Shown here: positions 44,290 through 56,300 of the stretch, one piece after another
Position numbering within the stretch: position 1 is the stretch's first letter
Layout of the letters: every line of letters starts with the position of its first letter
Assembly: GCA_949316235.1 (NCBI GenBank)
Contig: OX438743.1
Span: 33,387,242-33,451,241 of the forward strand
Reading direction: 5' to 3'
Length of the DNA stretch: 64,000 nucleotides
Origin: Oegoconia quadripuncta
Taxonomy: Eukaryota > Arthropoda > Insecta > Lepidoptera > Autostichidae
Made by a program: the position numbers and the translations under genes
Notes under the pieces: model-generated
Databases searched by the model: none
What the model saw: only the letters and a program-made list of their open reading frames with translations
Told to the model about the DNA's origin: nothing

Positions 44290-44700
44290 TTTTTCACTCG
44301 TCCAGTGTTCAAGCAGCTATGATGTGGAATATACTGCCAAAATTAGTTGAGGATGGGCTATTGCAGTATATAAGAAGGGGTTAAAAGAGCATTACCTCTC
44401 CCATCTTTCATGATATTATTGTGTATGTAGGTTTATAATATATATTTTATGTTATGTTTATATTTCGCTGTAGTAATTAATTATACATATTATTATATTT
44501 AATGTAAGTTTACTATTTGGTTATCTTTTCTTTTTCTTTATTAATACGTTGTAGTACTTTTTCTTTTGCACACAATTTGCTGCTAAATACCAAATTTACT
44601 CCCCTTCCTACTTCAATGCTCAGGTTGACTGGAAGAGATCTCTTAAAAATTAAAACTACCTTTGTGCATGACCTACCATTTGTACTATGTTATCTAATAT
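44290..44700 (+). pseudogene. LINE ORF2 C-terminus and 3' UTR
   Basis: SSVQAAMMWNILPKLVEDGL followed after a frameshift by KGLKEHYLSHLS and a stop: the usual A-x-x-x-W-N-x-L-P ... K-x-x-L-x-x-H-Y end of a Jockey/CR1-type ORF2. The 3' UTR from about 44412 matches the nested copy at 21061-21525. Confidence 0.75.
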
Positions 44701-44880
44701 AACTAATATTATAAATGCGGAAGTTTGGATGCTACTTTATTTGTTGCTCAATCGCGCCGAAACGGATGAACTGATTTGGGTGAAATTTGATATATAGGTA
44801 GAATATACCCTGGATTAAAATATAGGATACTTTTTATCCCGATAAAACGGGTACCCGCGTGATAAACAAATTTCGGTTAT
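44698..44880 (-). repeat. Family D copy, reverse
   Basis: 'taatattataaatgcggaag', 'gctcaatcgcgccgaaacgg', 'gatatataggtagaatatac', 'ggatactttttatcccgata' and 'cgcgtgataaacaaattt' in complement order. It directly follows the LINE 3' end. Confidence 0.8.
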
Positions 44881-45699
44881 GTAGTATTGTATTGTATTTT
44901 GGTGCAATAAAGAATATAAATGCGATAATCCAATTGAGGGTATACCGAAGTTATTCCGAAATATTATCCGTTTTATTGAACAAAGAACGAGGTGTTCTGT
45001 TCACTTCGTTTATATTTTGTATTTCATATAATTTCCTCAATAAAAAAGAAGCAGATGATTAGGTCTTTTATTCGGATCCGAAATTTTGAAAAACTTTTCA
45101 TGGGCGACGTTCTGCATGGCTTTCTTTGAATTGTCTGTTCATTATTTTCAAGTCACTATGAATAGACTGAAAAATATTACTCAAAGGCATCATAGAATTT
45201 TGACTTTAATACAGTAAATATGTGGCTATGTACCTTTATGTTCATCTGAACGCGCTGGACCCATATTCTAAATAAAACCGTCTGAATTTCTCGCTAGCTC
45301 TTCTCAGTAGTGGTCGCGTTCCGAGCTAGTGGTAGTTTAAAAAACAAATGACGTTCATAAGTGCATATTGTATTGCCTACATGAATAAATGATTATCATT
45401 TCATTTTCATTTCATTTCAAATGCTTCGATGATCGATATTGGATTCGGTTTTGAAATGACTCGAATTTCGAATGCGTTTCCATTGTCCGAAACTATTCCA
45501 CGTATTTTGAGGGAGAAATTGTCAGAATCGTCTTGTTGGACCGAGTATTATAGATGACGTTTACTAGTTTTTAGACTTGGTCATTAATTTCTAGCACAAT
45601 GAGTTACTATAATAATAATACCTAGTTATTATGCAGTAGGTATATACATGGTAGTACATACTGTATTAAGTTCGAAAAAATCCTTCCAGAGGTCTTCAT
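44881..45699. other. No gene recognised
   Basis: AT-rich intron. Confidence 0.35.
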
Positions 45700-46017
45700 T
45701 AACCACTTCCGTGGCACAATGTAAACAGCATAGGGTTTACTGGTCAGATTATCAGAGGTCACGGGTTCGATCGTGGTACATTTTTAGTACTGATTTGGTT
45801 GGTGTTAGGGCATTTTAAATATCCGCCTGGCTAGCTATCACCATCGTATCTAAGTCTGCCGCCAAACAGTAATGTTAATAACATTGTTGTGTTCCGGTGG
45901 TCAGAGATACTCGTAAGCCAGTCCCCCAAATAAGTTGGGGGTTTCGTGTCACATTCGGCCTCATCTTCACTTAATATCAGGTGTGATTGGTCAAGTGTTA
46001 ACCCGTTGTACATAAAA
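45700..46017 (+). repeat. SINE family C, full length, forward
   Basis: Head 'accacttccgtggcacaatg', B box 'cacgggttcgatcgtgg', body 'tatccgcctggctagctatc', 'gtctgccgccaaacagtaat' and 'tgtgttccggtggtcagaga', and the end 'aagtgttaacccgttgtaca'. Confidence 0.88.
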
Positions 46018-47755
46018 TCATAGTGTCATTACAACTTTGTGTTATGTTCATTAATTTTCTTTCTCAGTGACATTTCTTTTTTTGGTACAGCAATACACCA
46101 CTCGCAAAAGTAAGCCACTATATAGTGAACAAATTCTCAGAAACATCTGACATGATTTGTACATAGTGAAATTCCACCGTACGCGCAATCTTGTAGACTA
46201 TACTTTGCCTAACGACAGTCATCAAGTCTAAGCTCACCGTAATTAGAGAATTCACAATCAAACCGCACTGTTTGCTCCCCAGCTCTGCAGACAATGGGTC
46301 TTTCAAAATTATTGCGCATGAATATTATAAACTGATACAATGCTACTCAGCTAGATAAATGTTGGAGGCTCTAAGGTTCTGCTAAAACACCAGCTATGTA
46401 GAGTTTGACAAAGAGATAGACAAACAGAATTCCATACAGAAGAAAACATATGTTGGTAATACCAATGCTGTAAAACTGTGTAACCAACACTTCCAAAATC
46501 ATCAACATAAAGCGTGAAAAAAGTAAAATATTTTCCGAAGTGCGTAGGAAAAACAGCGTCGTAAAATTTGTGTCCGGTATTGCAAGTTTGTATAAATTTT
46601 GATTAGGCGGTTATCAATCAAATGTCAAAACAGTTAAAACATTTTAGTATCACTATCGATAAATTTTACATAGCCTACTGGTGCATTTACTATAAAAATT
46701 CTAAGTTGACAGTGCAGAAAAACCTATAAAATTTTAATCTATTTCAAAAAATATTAAACACGCAGTTTTAAGGAAGTTGAATATCGAACTGTAGAAAACG
46801 AATACGGATCTAGAAAAATCAATCACAACTCGTTATCATGGAGATAGAACCATTCTGGAGCGGGATTAGGGTTGTCACATATAGGAAAGTCTAAATATCT
46901 GGACAAATTTTGATTTTGCAGTCTGGAGAATTAATTTTCTTTTTAGTTTTAATCAACAGATTACTCAAAAATATTTAATATTCAACAATTATAAATGAAG
47001 AACTTAAGTGCAGCAAGTTAATTATTTATAATTTTTTTACATAGCCACATATATTTTCATTTTACAAACTCCATCAATTGTATTGAGAAAATACTAAAGT
47101 TGAAACAATTTGTTACAAAATTCAACCTAATAATTAGTTCAGCTTAAATTACGGTAAACTTTTTGTCGGGAGTCTAGTCATCATATGAAATGTCCGAATC
47201 CCGACAATTTGGCAACACTTAGCGGGCCACGCATCCTTTCAGTTATACATGACATGGAAAGAGACTCAAAGTCAAGAGCGAAAGTATTCTACATTTGGTT
47301 CAATAAATAATAATGTCTGTCGATAGTAATAATATTATGTGACTTCCCGTGACCGTGATTACGTCGCCGTCTACCTTGTGGATTTCTACGGTGCGCTTGC
47401 CGGAGCGTGATCTTCACTTCAGAACTTGTCCCGGCACTTTATATCACGTAGTACCACAGAATTAATAAGTACTAACGTAGTAGTACTATATATTGATTTG
47501 TGTAATCTCGGACAATACATATTTTATCTGAAAAAGAAATGTGAATGTGATTATGTCAAATAATAAAGTATATTTGAAACGTATTCAAAACTAAGCATTA
47601 TAAATAACTCAACCCGACAGACCTTTGTGAAATAATGACGCCAGCTTGTGGACGGGAATAATTATTTTTTCCGTCAAAAGGTGAAAATTTCCACACCACT
47701 CGCTTTAGGTGGGTATAAAAGGAAAAATAACGGGTTATTTTTATTTAATAGTTAG
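46018..47755. other. No gene recognised
   Basis: AT-rich. gggttgtcaca (46868) and tttggcaacac (47209) may be the outer ends of an old element, but the pairing is too weak to call. Confidence 0.3.
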
Positions 47756-48540
47756 TACATGGTCTACTTTTTTATTTTATTTTATTGATAATACAGAATC
47801 AACATCATCATTATAAAAAATATTACACAAAATTTACAAGCCAAAGTCATGCCAATTACAGATTCTCATTTTTCATTACAATTCTCTTAAAAAATAATTA
47901 CGTGGAAAGTCAGTATTAAGTAATAATCATTATACAATCTAGAGGTAAAAAATTAAGAGTGAGACAAACTAAGCAATAATAAATAATTTTGTAGTAAGTA
48001 AAAGTAATATTACAAATAAAAAATTGGTCAAATAATTCAATCAATGTCAAATAATCGTCGTAAAATACTAAAATACTGCTTAAAATAAAATAGACACACA
48101 TTTGTGTGACTTTAATGTATACCTAAGGAAGAACGTTTTGGGACAAAAGCTAGCACTTGCAGTACCTATTGATAAACGTCAATCAATCAAATACTCTTTT
48201 TTAATACTTAGTAAGTATTTTATTGAAAAGTGGAATTGATATATTAATGGAATCACACCTTTCACCAGAAGCTGGCACGCAATTAGTGTATAGTACTTTA
48301 AATATCTATAGAAACTTTAAACTTATGGGCATCTGTATAGATGCAGCTTAATTAATTATATGCCCGCAATATTGAATTATAAAGAATATCCCCTTTTTGG
48401 TGTAAATATATAAAACGACTATTATTTCTTAACCTATCGGTATTTATAATTAACTTTTTAGTTATTATTTCTTTAGAATATGTTTGTTATGTAACCATTT
48501 GTAAGTGTTTATTTGAACTCGTCTTTTGGTCTATAAATAC
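47756..48540. other. Possible old LINE 3' region, unassigned
   Basis: 'tttattttattttattgata' followed by a low-complexity AT-rich stretch resembles a reversed LINE 3' end. There is no conserved motif or coding remnant to confirm it. Confidence 0.2.
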
Positions 48541-48744
48541 TCGTATCGATGTATTTATAAACCAAATTACAACGTGACAATAAAAAAAATTACATGAAAG
48601 TAGCGACCTATGACGGTAATATTAATATTTCTGAAATATTGCACTAGATAATTATATTACATCCTTCAGAGAAAGAAATAGATACAGACACTGAGAAAGG
48701 TTATCAGGCACTGCGGGATAAAAAGGAATCATTATTATTTTTTT

Positions 48745-48988
48745 GACGACCGATTGGTGTAGTGGATAGTGACCCTGTCAGCGAAGCCAACGGTTGCGGG
48801 TTCGAATCCCGCGCCGGGTAAATGTTTGTGTGATGAATGTGAACATTTATTCCTGAGTCATGGATGTTTATATAAATATTTATGTATGTTTATCCGTTAT
48901 CTAGTATCCATAGTACAAGCTTTGCTTAGTTTGGGACTAGATGATTGGTGTAAATGTCCGAAAATTTATTTATTATTATTTTATTATT
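48745..48988 (+). repeat. SINE family B, full-length reference copy
   Basis: gaccgattggtgtagtggat, 'agtgaccctgtcagcgaagc', B box gcgggttcgaatcccgcg, 'aatgtttgtgtgatgaatgt', 'ttatccgttatctagtatcc', 'gactagatgattggtgtaaa' and an (att)n tail. Confidence 0.92.
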
Positions 48989-49590
48989 ATGGAATAGGCG
49001 AAACTTCAACATTTTATTGAATTACCTACTTAAAGTTTTACATTATTAACAAACTTGTTTGCCATAAAAAATATTATTCCACCAACCAATCGTTCAGCAT
49101 CACTTTATTATCCAATAAAAAATACATAAAAGCAATAGTACTCAAAACAACAACAATGCAGGTGGTCTTATCACTTGAATGAAACCTATCTCTTTCATGA
49201 TGAAATCATCGTCACTGGGCAAATTATAGCCTCTCCCTTGCATAAAGTCAATGATACATCTTCAACACGAGTTAAATTTAAAGTTCACATAGCTGGGTAC
49301 TATAGAGGTTGAGTGAGTACGAAGCGAGTTCGAGAGATGTGCAAAGCTAGTTATATAATAGAATGAAGTGGCAACCCCAAAAAAGTTAATCAATGCCCCG
49401 TTTTTGAGGTCAGCTTCCATAAAAAGCTCATAGATGGCGCTGGATACAGATATATTGGCTTTGTGGGCTTTATGTACTTTGCTTTCTAAATATATACACA
49501 TTTTTTAGGCTTGTTTTATGTATTCAAACACAAGTATTCATATGAAAATCAATACCTAACAATGATGTATATGATATAATAATAATGATG
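48989..49590. other. No gene recognised
   Basis: A unique-looking stretch at 49260-49500 has a 79-codon minus frame without family resemblance. Confidence 0.3.
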
Positions 49591-49592
49591 TT

Positions 49593-49721
49593 GGAACAGG
49601 AAGATGTGTTGCGTCTGGATGCCACAATCTTGGAGATCATTTAGTACCAAAAGATAGTAATCAAAGATTGCTCTGGATGAAAGCTATGAAGTTAGATGGA
49701 CAGATTTTGAAGTCGAAATAA
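49593..49721 (+). pseudogene. THAP-domain-like relic
   Basis: The frame reads GTGRCVASGCHNLGDHLVPK, then DSNQRLLWMKAMKLDGQ and a stop after 42 codons. Cys-x4-Cys followed by a H/F-x-x-P-K block, then R-x-x-W and A-M, has the look of the N-terminal half of a THAP zinc finger, the DNA-binding domain shared by P-element transposases and some host proteins. The second Cys/His pair and AVPxxF end are absent. Most likely a fragment of a domesticated or transposon-borne THAP gene. Low-length evidence, so uncertain. Confidence 0.4.
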
Positions 49722-51025
49722 TCCGTAGTAGATTTTAAGGAAACATTGTAATATCGCACCGAAACATAAGTTGGTCTTTTCACTTATTTTTATCTAGAAG
49801 TAACACTAGCCACCAATAATGCTTTGTTCAGCACCATCTATACAACTTTTATAAAAGTTGGACTGGAGGAATTCCAGGCCAACCGCGCAATACCTACCTA
49901 TTTTATACAGCAATACTTTATACAACAATAGCATTTAAAATATAGTGGTCTGATAAAAACTGTTTTTTTTAATGACGGCTTTTGTGTGTTGTTCTAAATT
50001 TTTTTGCTGTTGCCACTTTACCGCATAGTTAGCTTCTTTACTCTAGAACCCGCACCGTACTCACACTTCGATAAAGGTGATTCATACTTGTTTTCCAAGT
50101 TAAAAAATACCTAAAATAAGCCTGCCATTATACGCCCAATACTATGAAGAACAACATAGCAAATTTGAGTGTGTTTAATTGAGGCAATCATATCAGAAGT
50201 TGCACAGGTACCTACCTACTCTTGACTTGATCATGCGATAGTTCCCAACTCGTTAGCGCTGTACCTCCATGATTTTCTCTCTGCCTTGTAAATTACTTGT
50301 CGTCTCAAGTTCTTCACGGGAATTTTGTCCTTACATAAAATGGAAAGGCAGGTCGGAGCTAAAAGAGGTAGCTTAATGAAACTTTCACAAACAGTTCTTT
50401 GGATAAGTATGTACTGACCTGCTTTAAAAGTACACCCGAAGGTTGCTAGGGTAATCCCTAGATGTTTAAAAAAGTTGCACACAGAACTAACCTAAGTCAT
50501 TGCAAAAAGTTGTATTTAATGGGCATCTGGTTGGCAACCGCTAATTGAAGTCAGTCTCCCAACAAATCAATCCAAGTCTGTGATGTGGTCGGGTTCCGGT
50601 GGTTTGGGCTGGATCCCTACATATAATTAGGGTTTCTGTGTAAAGTGCTTCTACATTCGGTCACGTATATAAGTGTGATTGACTTCAGGTATTTTCAACT
50701 CTTGACTCGTAACACTTGTAACGTGTCAAAAAATACTAATTTTATCTATCTATAAAACTTTATTGCGTCTGTAGCTGTTTTAAATTAATAAAATTAACAT
50801 ACAAAAATAGTTAAATACTTATATCTTCAACTCCAGTACGAAAAAGTAGTTTCAGTGAAATCGCCTAATATTAGATATTTTATCAAAATTCTTTATATAA
50901 TCTTTTAAGATTAATACTTTCTGAAATAATCGAGATAATAATAATATTGTGTCCATATTTTAATAAGTTTTCCATTTAAAAATCAACTAACGAAATGTTT
51001 GATTAGCCTTTTATTTGTTACATAA
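49722..51025. other. No gene; possible SINE C remnant at 50583-50700
   Basis: 'gtgatgtggtcgggttccgg' and 'acattcggtcacgtatataa' with 'gtgtgattgacttcaggtat' faintly follow the SINE C 3' half. The rest is AT-rich intron. Confidence 0.3.
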
Positions 51026-51029
51026 CCTA

Positions 51030-51178
51030 CGTTGATGAACTTATCCAGCTCGTCCCGCCATCCCTTTTCGGTCTGCCGTGACGCATTTGAAGTTCGGGAC
51101 AGAGAGGTGTGTAGAGAGAGGAGGGAGACCTTTGCCCAGCAGTGGGACAGTATGGGCTCGTAATAATAATAATAACTT
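51030..51178 (+). repeat. LINE 3' end ('cccagcagtgggaca' type)
   Basis: 'ccagctcgtcccgccatccc' leads to 'ggagacctttgcccagcagt' and 'gggacagtatgggctcgtaa', then an (ata)n tail. This is the common 3' end of lepidopteran RTE-like LINEs. Confidence 0.65.
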
Positions 51179-51271
51179 ACGTGTCGACCGTATCCTACAG
51201 TTTGAAAATTTTGGAATTTATTAGAATAGGTACATTGCATTTTTTCTTTTACTATGAAAAATCAACCCATC

Positions 51272-51425
51272 AATGAAATACTCTTTATTGCACAATTCAC
51301 AAAAAATACATAAAGATTACAGCGTATATCATTAATCGCACGAAAAGGCGGCCTTATCGCTAACAGCGATATCCTCCAGGTACATCTTAGGGTAAGGATA
51401 CAAGCTACCAGTAGAGAAGGACAGT
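51272..51425 (-). repeat. LINE 3' UTR ('agcgataaggccgcct' type)
   Basis: 'tactctttattgcacaattc' at the left is the reversed polyadenylation end; 'aaaaggcggccttatcgcta' and 'acagcgatatcctccaggta' follow. The same type is at 56155 and, forward, at 12055. Confidence 0.65.
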
Positions 51426-52267
51426 AGCAATATGGGTGTGTTTTTATAGTTGGCAATTATTATAATAATGTAAAGATTAAAATACATAAGCTAAACCTAC
51501 AAACTATGACAAGATAATTTAACTAAACTTAAAATCGCTCTAAATTAGTTTCAATACCTACTCTTTTTCGAAAATGTTTTTTTCGTATAACGTTACATAA
51601 TAATAGGTTTATACTGTTCGAAAAAATTGATCTTAAAAGTTTGTATGGAATACCGTGCGGGATAAACCTTTTCTTAATAATAAAAAAGTAAAAACGATTG
51701 AACTATAGTCATAATAGTGAGAAGATAATATAAAATTTACGATACATAAGGCTAGATAGAGGATACTGCAGTTCCAATGTCCGCAACCTCACCGAAGTTT
51801 GCAAAGAGAAAAGTTTTGACGCGACAACTAGAGCCAGGGCGTTAAATATAATATGGTAGCACATTTTACCTGCAAAATTTCTCTCCGACGTGCGAGGTTA
51901 AGAAAAGCAACGTGCCAAGAATAATGAAGTTTTACTACTAGTACATACTCGTAGATATTTTAAGTGAAACCTGAAAATCTCGCAAGCATTTCAGAATATT
52001 TTAGTTACCTATGTGATATTAAGCTTGTTTACTCTCAGCTTCAACAATATTTTACTGAAATTTATAAAGCTTCTTGCAAGTGTATGAACTTTGAGAGAGG
52101 AAGTTAATTCTATTTAATCTTAAATTCTAAAAAATACAAATAATAGCAAGTTTATACACAAGTTTATATGAAGTTAAATAAGAAATTGTGGAGCGCTGGT
52201 ACCCAAACTAGGATTCCCTAGTCTCTTCCCTATTTAGGAAACAAAAGTAATTATGTCCAGTGCCGTC
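51426..52267. other. No gene recognised
   Basis: AT-rich intron. Confidence 0.35.
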
Positions 52268-52536
52268 CGCATTAGATAAATTAAAATTTCGTTTTAAAAA
52301 CAGCATTTAAATCAAAAATTCTGTTTTGACCTGCACTCGAAAACCCTAAAAGCTATAAAAAACGGCCTTTTTTATAATTGTGAATTCTGAGAGATAACCG
52401 TTATCAAAGTTATTTAGGTATTAAGGTACTCATAATTAGCTTTTAGGCTTTTCGAGTGCAGGACAGATGGATTTCTATAATTAATTCTGTATTTTAAAAA
52501 AAATGTAATTTATCCAAGTGGTTTCGGCATGCAAAT
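52268..52536. mobile_element. Inverted-repeat element, copy 1
   Basis: 'ctgcactcgaaaaccctaaa' (about 52332) pairs with the complement of 'agcttttaggcttttcgagtgcag' split at 52437-52464. The flanks 'aacagcatttaaatcaaaaa' and 'attaattctgtattttaaaa' are weakly complementary. A second copy lies at 52905. Confidence 0.7.
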
Positions 52537-52870
52537 AGATCTTTTTTTTATGCACAACGGGTTGGTACTTGACCTCAATCACACCTCATGTTAAGTGAAG
52601 ATGAGGTAGAAGGTGGAAGTGCTTTGACCCAGAAACCCCAACACATTTGGGGGACTGACTATCTTATCTCTGACAACCGGAACACAACAATGCTATTAAC
52701 GTTGCTGCTTGTCGGCAGATTTAGATAAGATGGTGGTAGCTACCCAGGCGGACATTTAAAATGCCCTACCAACCATACCGAGTACTTAACCATGTACCCC
52801 GCTGGGGATCGAACCCGCGACCTCCGAATCGTAAACCCAATGTTGTTTACATTGAGCCACGGAGGCGGTT
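52537..52870 (-). repeat. SINE family C, full length, between two MITE copies
   Basis: 'tatgcacaacgggttggtac' to 'ttgagccacggaggcggtt', nearly identical to 33138-33470, including 'ggggatcgaacccgcgacct' and 'gtaaacccaatgttgtttac'. The high identity between the two suggests recent activity of family C. Confidence 0.92.
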
Positions 52871-52904
52871 AATATTATTCCGTCTGGTTAATATTATTAT
52901 TCCG

Positions 52905-53200
52905 TCCAGTGTATTAGATAAATTAAAATTTCTTTCTAAAAACAGCATTTAAATCAAAAATTTTGTTCTGACCTACACTTGAAAAACCTAAAAGCTAATT
53001 AAAGTTTCATTACGGTTATTTCAAGAATTTCAAATTATTGATAAAAACGGCCACATTTTTTATAATTGTGAATTCTGAAAGATAACCGTTAACAAAGCTA
53101 TTTAGGTAGGTATTAGGTACTCATAATTACCTTTTATACTTTTCGAGTGCAGGACAGAGCAATTTTTATAATTTATTCTGTATTTAAAATAAATAATTTC
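52905..53200. mobile_element. Inverted-repeat element, copy 2
   Basis: 'attagataaattaaaatttc', 'aaaacagcatttaaatcaaa', 'ttataattgtgaattctgaa' and 'cttttcgagtgcaggacaga' repeat the copy 1 blocks in the same orientation. It has about 45 extra bases (from 'attaaagtttcattacggtt') that copy 1 lacks. Confidence 0.7.
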
Positions 53201-53204
53201 GGCA

Positions 53205-53440
53205 CGCAAATACAATAGAACCAACTTCCCGTGGGTGTCGTGAAAGGCGACTAAGGGCCTTTCCACCAAAAAACATCTATAGACTTGCACGTTTCAACGG
53301 CGATGGGCTCACCCCCTGTCACGTGAATTTTTATATGGTTGAACTGTGAATGTTGTTTCAATGATTAAACTTTTGTTTGGGATATCTCTGACCACACCAT
53401 TTGGGTTAGAGGTCATCACGTTATGTATGTATGTACCCAA
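53205..53440 (+). mobile_element. Family E element, second copy
   Basis: 'aaccaacttcccgtgggtgt', 'cgtgaaaggcgactaagggc', 'caacggcgatgggctcaccc', 'gggatatctctgaccacacc' and a (tgta)n tail: the same order, reversed, as 32699-32975. The tail places its 3' end at the right. Confidence 0.75.
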
Positions 53441-54119
53441 TAAGGGCGCCACCGGACGAAATAAACCCTCTTAACGTTAATATCAAATCAATATCCTTTT
53501 AACAACGAGGCCGAATATCTTACCTAGTCATTAAGTTCAGTAGCTGAATCGTTCTAAGGAGAAAATATCTAATTTCAATGATAATGAACGTTATTGCCAT
53601 CTCCGTCGCCATTGGTCGAACTTGATAGTTGCTAAAGAAGTTTTAGGTGCTTTATAAACGCAGAATATATCATTTCTCAAGGAACAATAGATACGTTCTC
53701 TCATAATCGGGATAACTACCAGTAGTAACGCTTCCTGCAAAATGTATCACTATTGGAATACGTGGAAGGTAATCGAGTAATTGATACTAATTGTGCAGGG
53801 AATCTCACAAATTACCACGTGTATGTATGAGTTGGTTTGTAATTGGGATAACTCTGTTCTGTTTTGTTTCACAATGGCTCTTTCTTCGCAATGAAATTAT
53901 CATAAGAGTTATTAACTATGTTGCTTTAGCTAGGTATGCTTATAGGTATACACAAGTTAACGGAAACTTGTGAAATTCTCTCGCTATTAGAACGTTAAAC
54001 TGGACGTACACAGTAGTACGTAGTATATTATTTACTATACATAATTTTATTGAGCCACTTTACGTAATCTAACGTATATCTTTTTTACAATAGAGGACAT
54101 AATAAAATATATTAAACAC
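53441..54119. other. No gene recognised
   Basis: AT-rich intron. Confidence 0.35.
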
Positions 54120-54475
54120 ATAAAAAAGAATGGCCGTGGAACATACTTTCACTTCATAGCCAGAACACATGTTCCAGGTCACTGCTTTGAGGCAGGGTAC
54201 CAAGAAGGTTAGCGGCATTGCTACGTTGTATGGCCAAACTTATACGCTGCCCGGGTAGCTACCAGCCCTCTGCTCACCCGATATTTCCACCAGACGCGCA
54301 AGCTCTTTGAAGAGCTGATGTACATCCGGTCGCCACGGCCCCATGGCCTTTACTCCAAAGGGCAGAAATTCGTAACCCTGTCCCAGGGCTACTTATAGCG
54401 ACCGCCGCGGATCCTGCACTTCTGGAGGTGCGGGCTAAATGCCCACTTTAGGTTGATGTAAATCCGTAACCTGTC
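54120..54475 (-). pseudogene. Non-LTR retrotransposon C-terminal relic
   Basis: The minus strand reads YEFLPFGVKAMGPWRPDVHQ, LFKELARLVEISGEQRAGSY, then a stop within the following block and, in the next frame, a run like SLAIQRSNAANLLGTLP. This succession is the conserved C-terminal domain of a group of LINE polyproteins. The GC content is well above the surroundings, as expected for an old coding fragment. Related to 4310-4445. Confidence 0.6.
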
Positions 54476-56150
54476 GACAATTATTAGTCAAACATAGCTA
54501 CAGCAAAAAATCTGAGCCTCCAACTACAGAAAAAAACCATACGATGTCCTCAAATCACACTAATAGTGTATAAAGGTCCTTGAGCATAAGCAAGCGATTT
54601 GCAAATCGCTTGCTGTGGGCAGGCGGTTTTGTTATAATCGCCATGCTGTGGGCAGGCGGTTTGGCGATCACAGATTTTCCGGGAGCTCCACACTAATGAC
54701 GCTCCTGGCCATCATTGGTCTATATCATTCTATAATCGTCTTTGACAAGACCCCGTCAAGAGTCGGGTTGATCCTGCTCCTGATAATCTGCGCCGGAAAC
54801 CACACGGCATATCTAATAGTACCTACCTAAAAGTAATGTAATTCATAAAATACCAATAAAAATTCGCAGATCAGACCTGAGATTTATTTAAATAAAACAA
54901 AAATTATGCATAAAGTATAAATTTTCACAGACAAATCAAATTGAGACTGTGGAAAAGAATATACTTCAGGGGCAGTAGATTTAGAGATATGGCCGTTTTA
55001 AAAGAGACTTTTCATATTGGTACAGACACGTGTTACTTACACGTCTAGGATCAGTAGTATCCAAGATAAGGCCGTTTTAATAATTTTTTATGATAAACCG
55101 TTCTCAAAATATATTAAGGTGCATACAGATTAGAAGTTGTGTCTCAATCCGAGGCTGCTTTAATCCGGACGCATACATTCTCTCCGAGAAATCGCCAATT
55201 CCCACACTTAATTGAATGACGTAGAATTTGGATTTAGCATGCATATTACCTACTTGAAATAGCAAGTACCTTTTAGTTCATACATAAACTACGTTATACC
55301 TATAAATAATTATCTATACAAACAAATATTGTTTTATACGTAAAACAATTAAAGAACCACATTTCACAACTAATTGCCAAAAAACGTAGTTGAAAAGCGG
55401 AAAGTACAGACCGTTGAAAATGTTTAAATATTAAATTAGGAGTTGCAAAGAAAGTTGGACAAAGGAACGAAATGGCAGAGCATTTGCAAAACTACAAGTC
55501 AGTATTGTTAGCACCTTTCCGTGGCCGCAATAACGTTTGAAAGTTTCCCAGCTGGATTCACAAAGACAGAATCTGAGTTACGTTTGGGGAGAAAGGGCAA
55601 CTTGGCGAATGCACTCTCGGGACACACGAATAACAATTTGTTGTTTGCTTTATCTTATTCAAAATGTATAACTGAATAAACATAAATAATAATACTTAAT
55701 CTACTCAAACTAGGATAGACTATCCATGCCCAAGGGCGGAGTTAAGGGGGGCACATGTTTCCCAGCCATCATACTAAGCAGATTTTTTAAATATTCTTTA
55801 ATCTAGCAAAATTGAATAATCGAACTTGAAATCTCTCTCGAATCGAATACTTTTTTTTGTAAATTAAGTAGAAAACTTAAGAATTATCAGTGGTTATCCT
55901 AGGTCAAAGGGGGTCATGAAAGCCCCTGGATCCGCCCTTCTCCATACCAATTCAATGTACCTACATTGATTTCCGATTTTGTATTTTTGTATACATTTAA
56001 ATTGTGGAGTAAGTTGATCTATGTCAGCATAGCCCCTTAAATAGAACTCTCAGAGGTTAGCAACGCGTTCGAAGATCCCCTGGTATTACAAATTTATTAA
56101 TTGTATTGAAATAAAAATCAGGTAGTTAGTTATTTACATGAAATTGTAAA
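54476..56150. other. No gene; small direct repeats
   Basis: ggcaggcggtttt/ggcaggcggttt is duplicated about 35 bp apart (54619, 54651), and 'aggccgttttaa'-type blocks recur at 54990 and 55070. A short open frame at 54615-54830 is not a recognised protein. Confidence 0.35.
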
Positions 56151-56154
56151 TTTA

Positions 56155-56300
56155 TTTTATTTTAACACTTTATTGCATATATAAGTATACAAACATACAT
56201 TGAACAAACATAGGACATAATATACAATACACAAAAGGCGAGCTTATCTCTGTAAGAGATTTCTTCCATCAAACCCTCGGAAGGAAAAACAAATTTAAAG
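56155..56300 (-). repeat. LINE 3' UTR, reverse
   Basis: 'taacactttattgcatatat' followed by 'acacaaaaggcgagcttatc' and 'tctgtaagagatttcttcca' parallels 51272-51400. Confidence 0.55.

Noticed and set aside
46865..47220. Possible element with gggttgtca / ttggcaacac ends
   Set aside because: Only the outermost ~10 bases pair; no target duplication and no second copy found.
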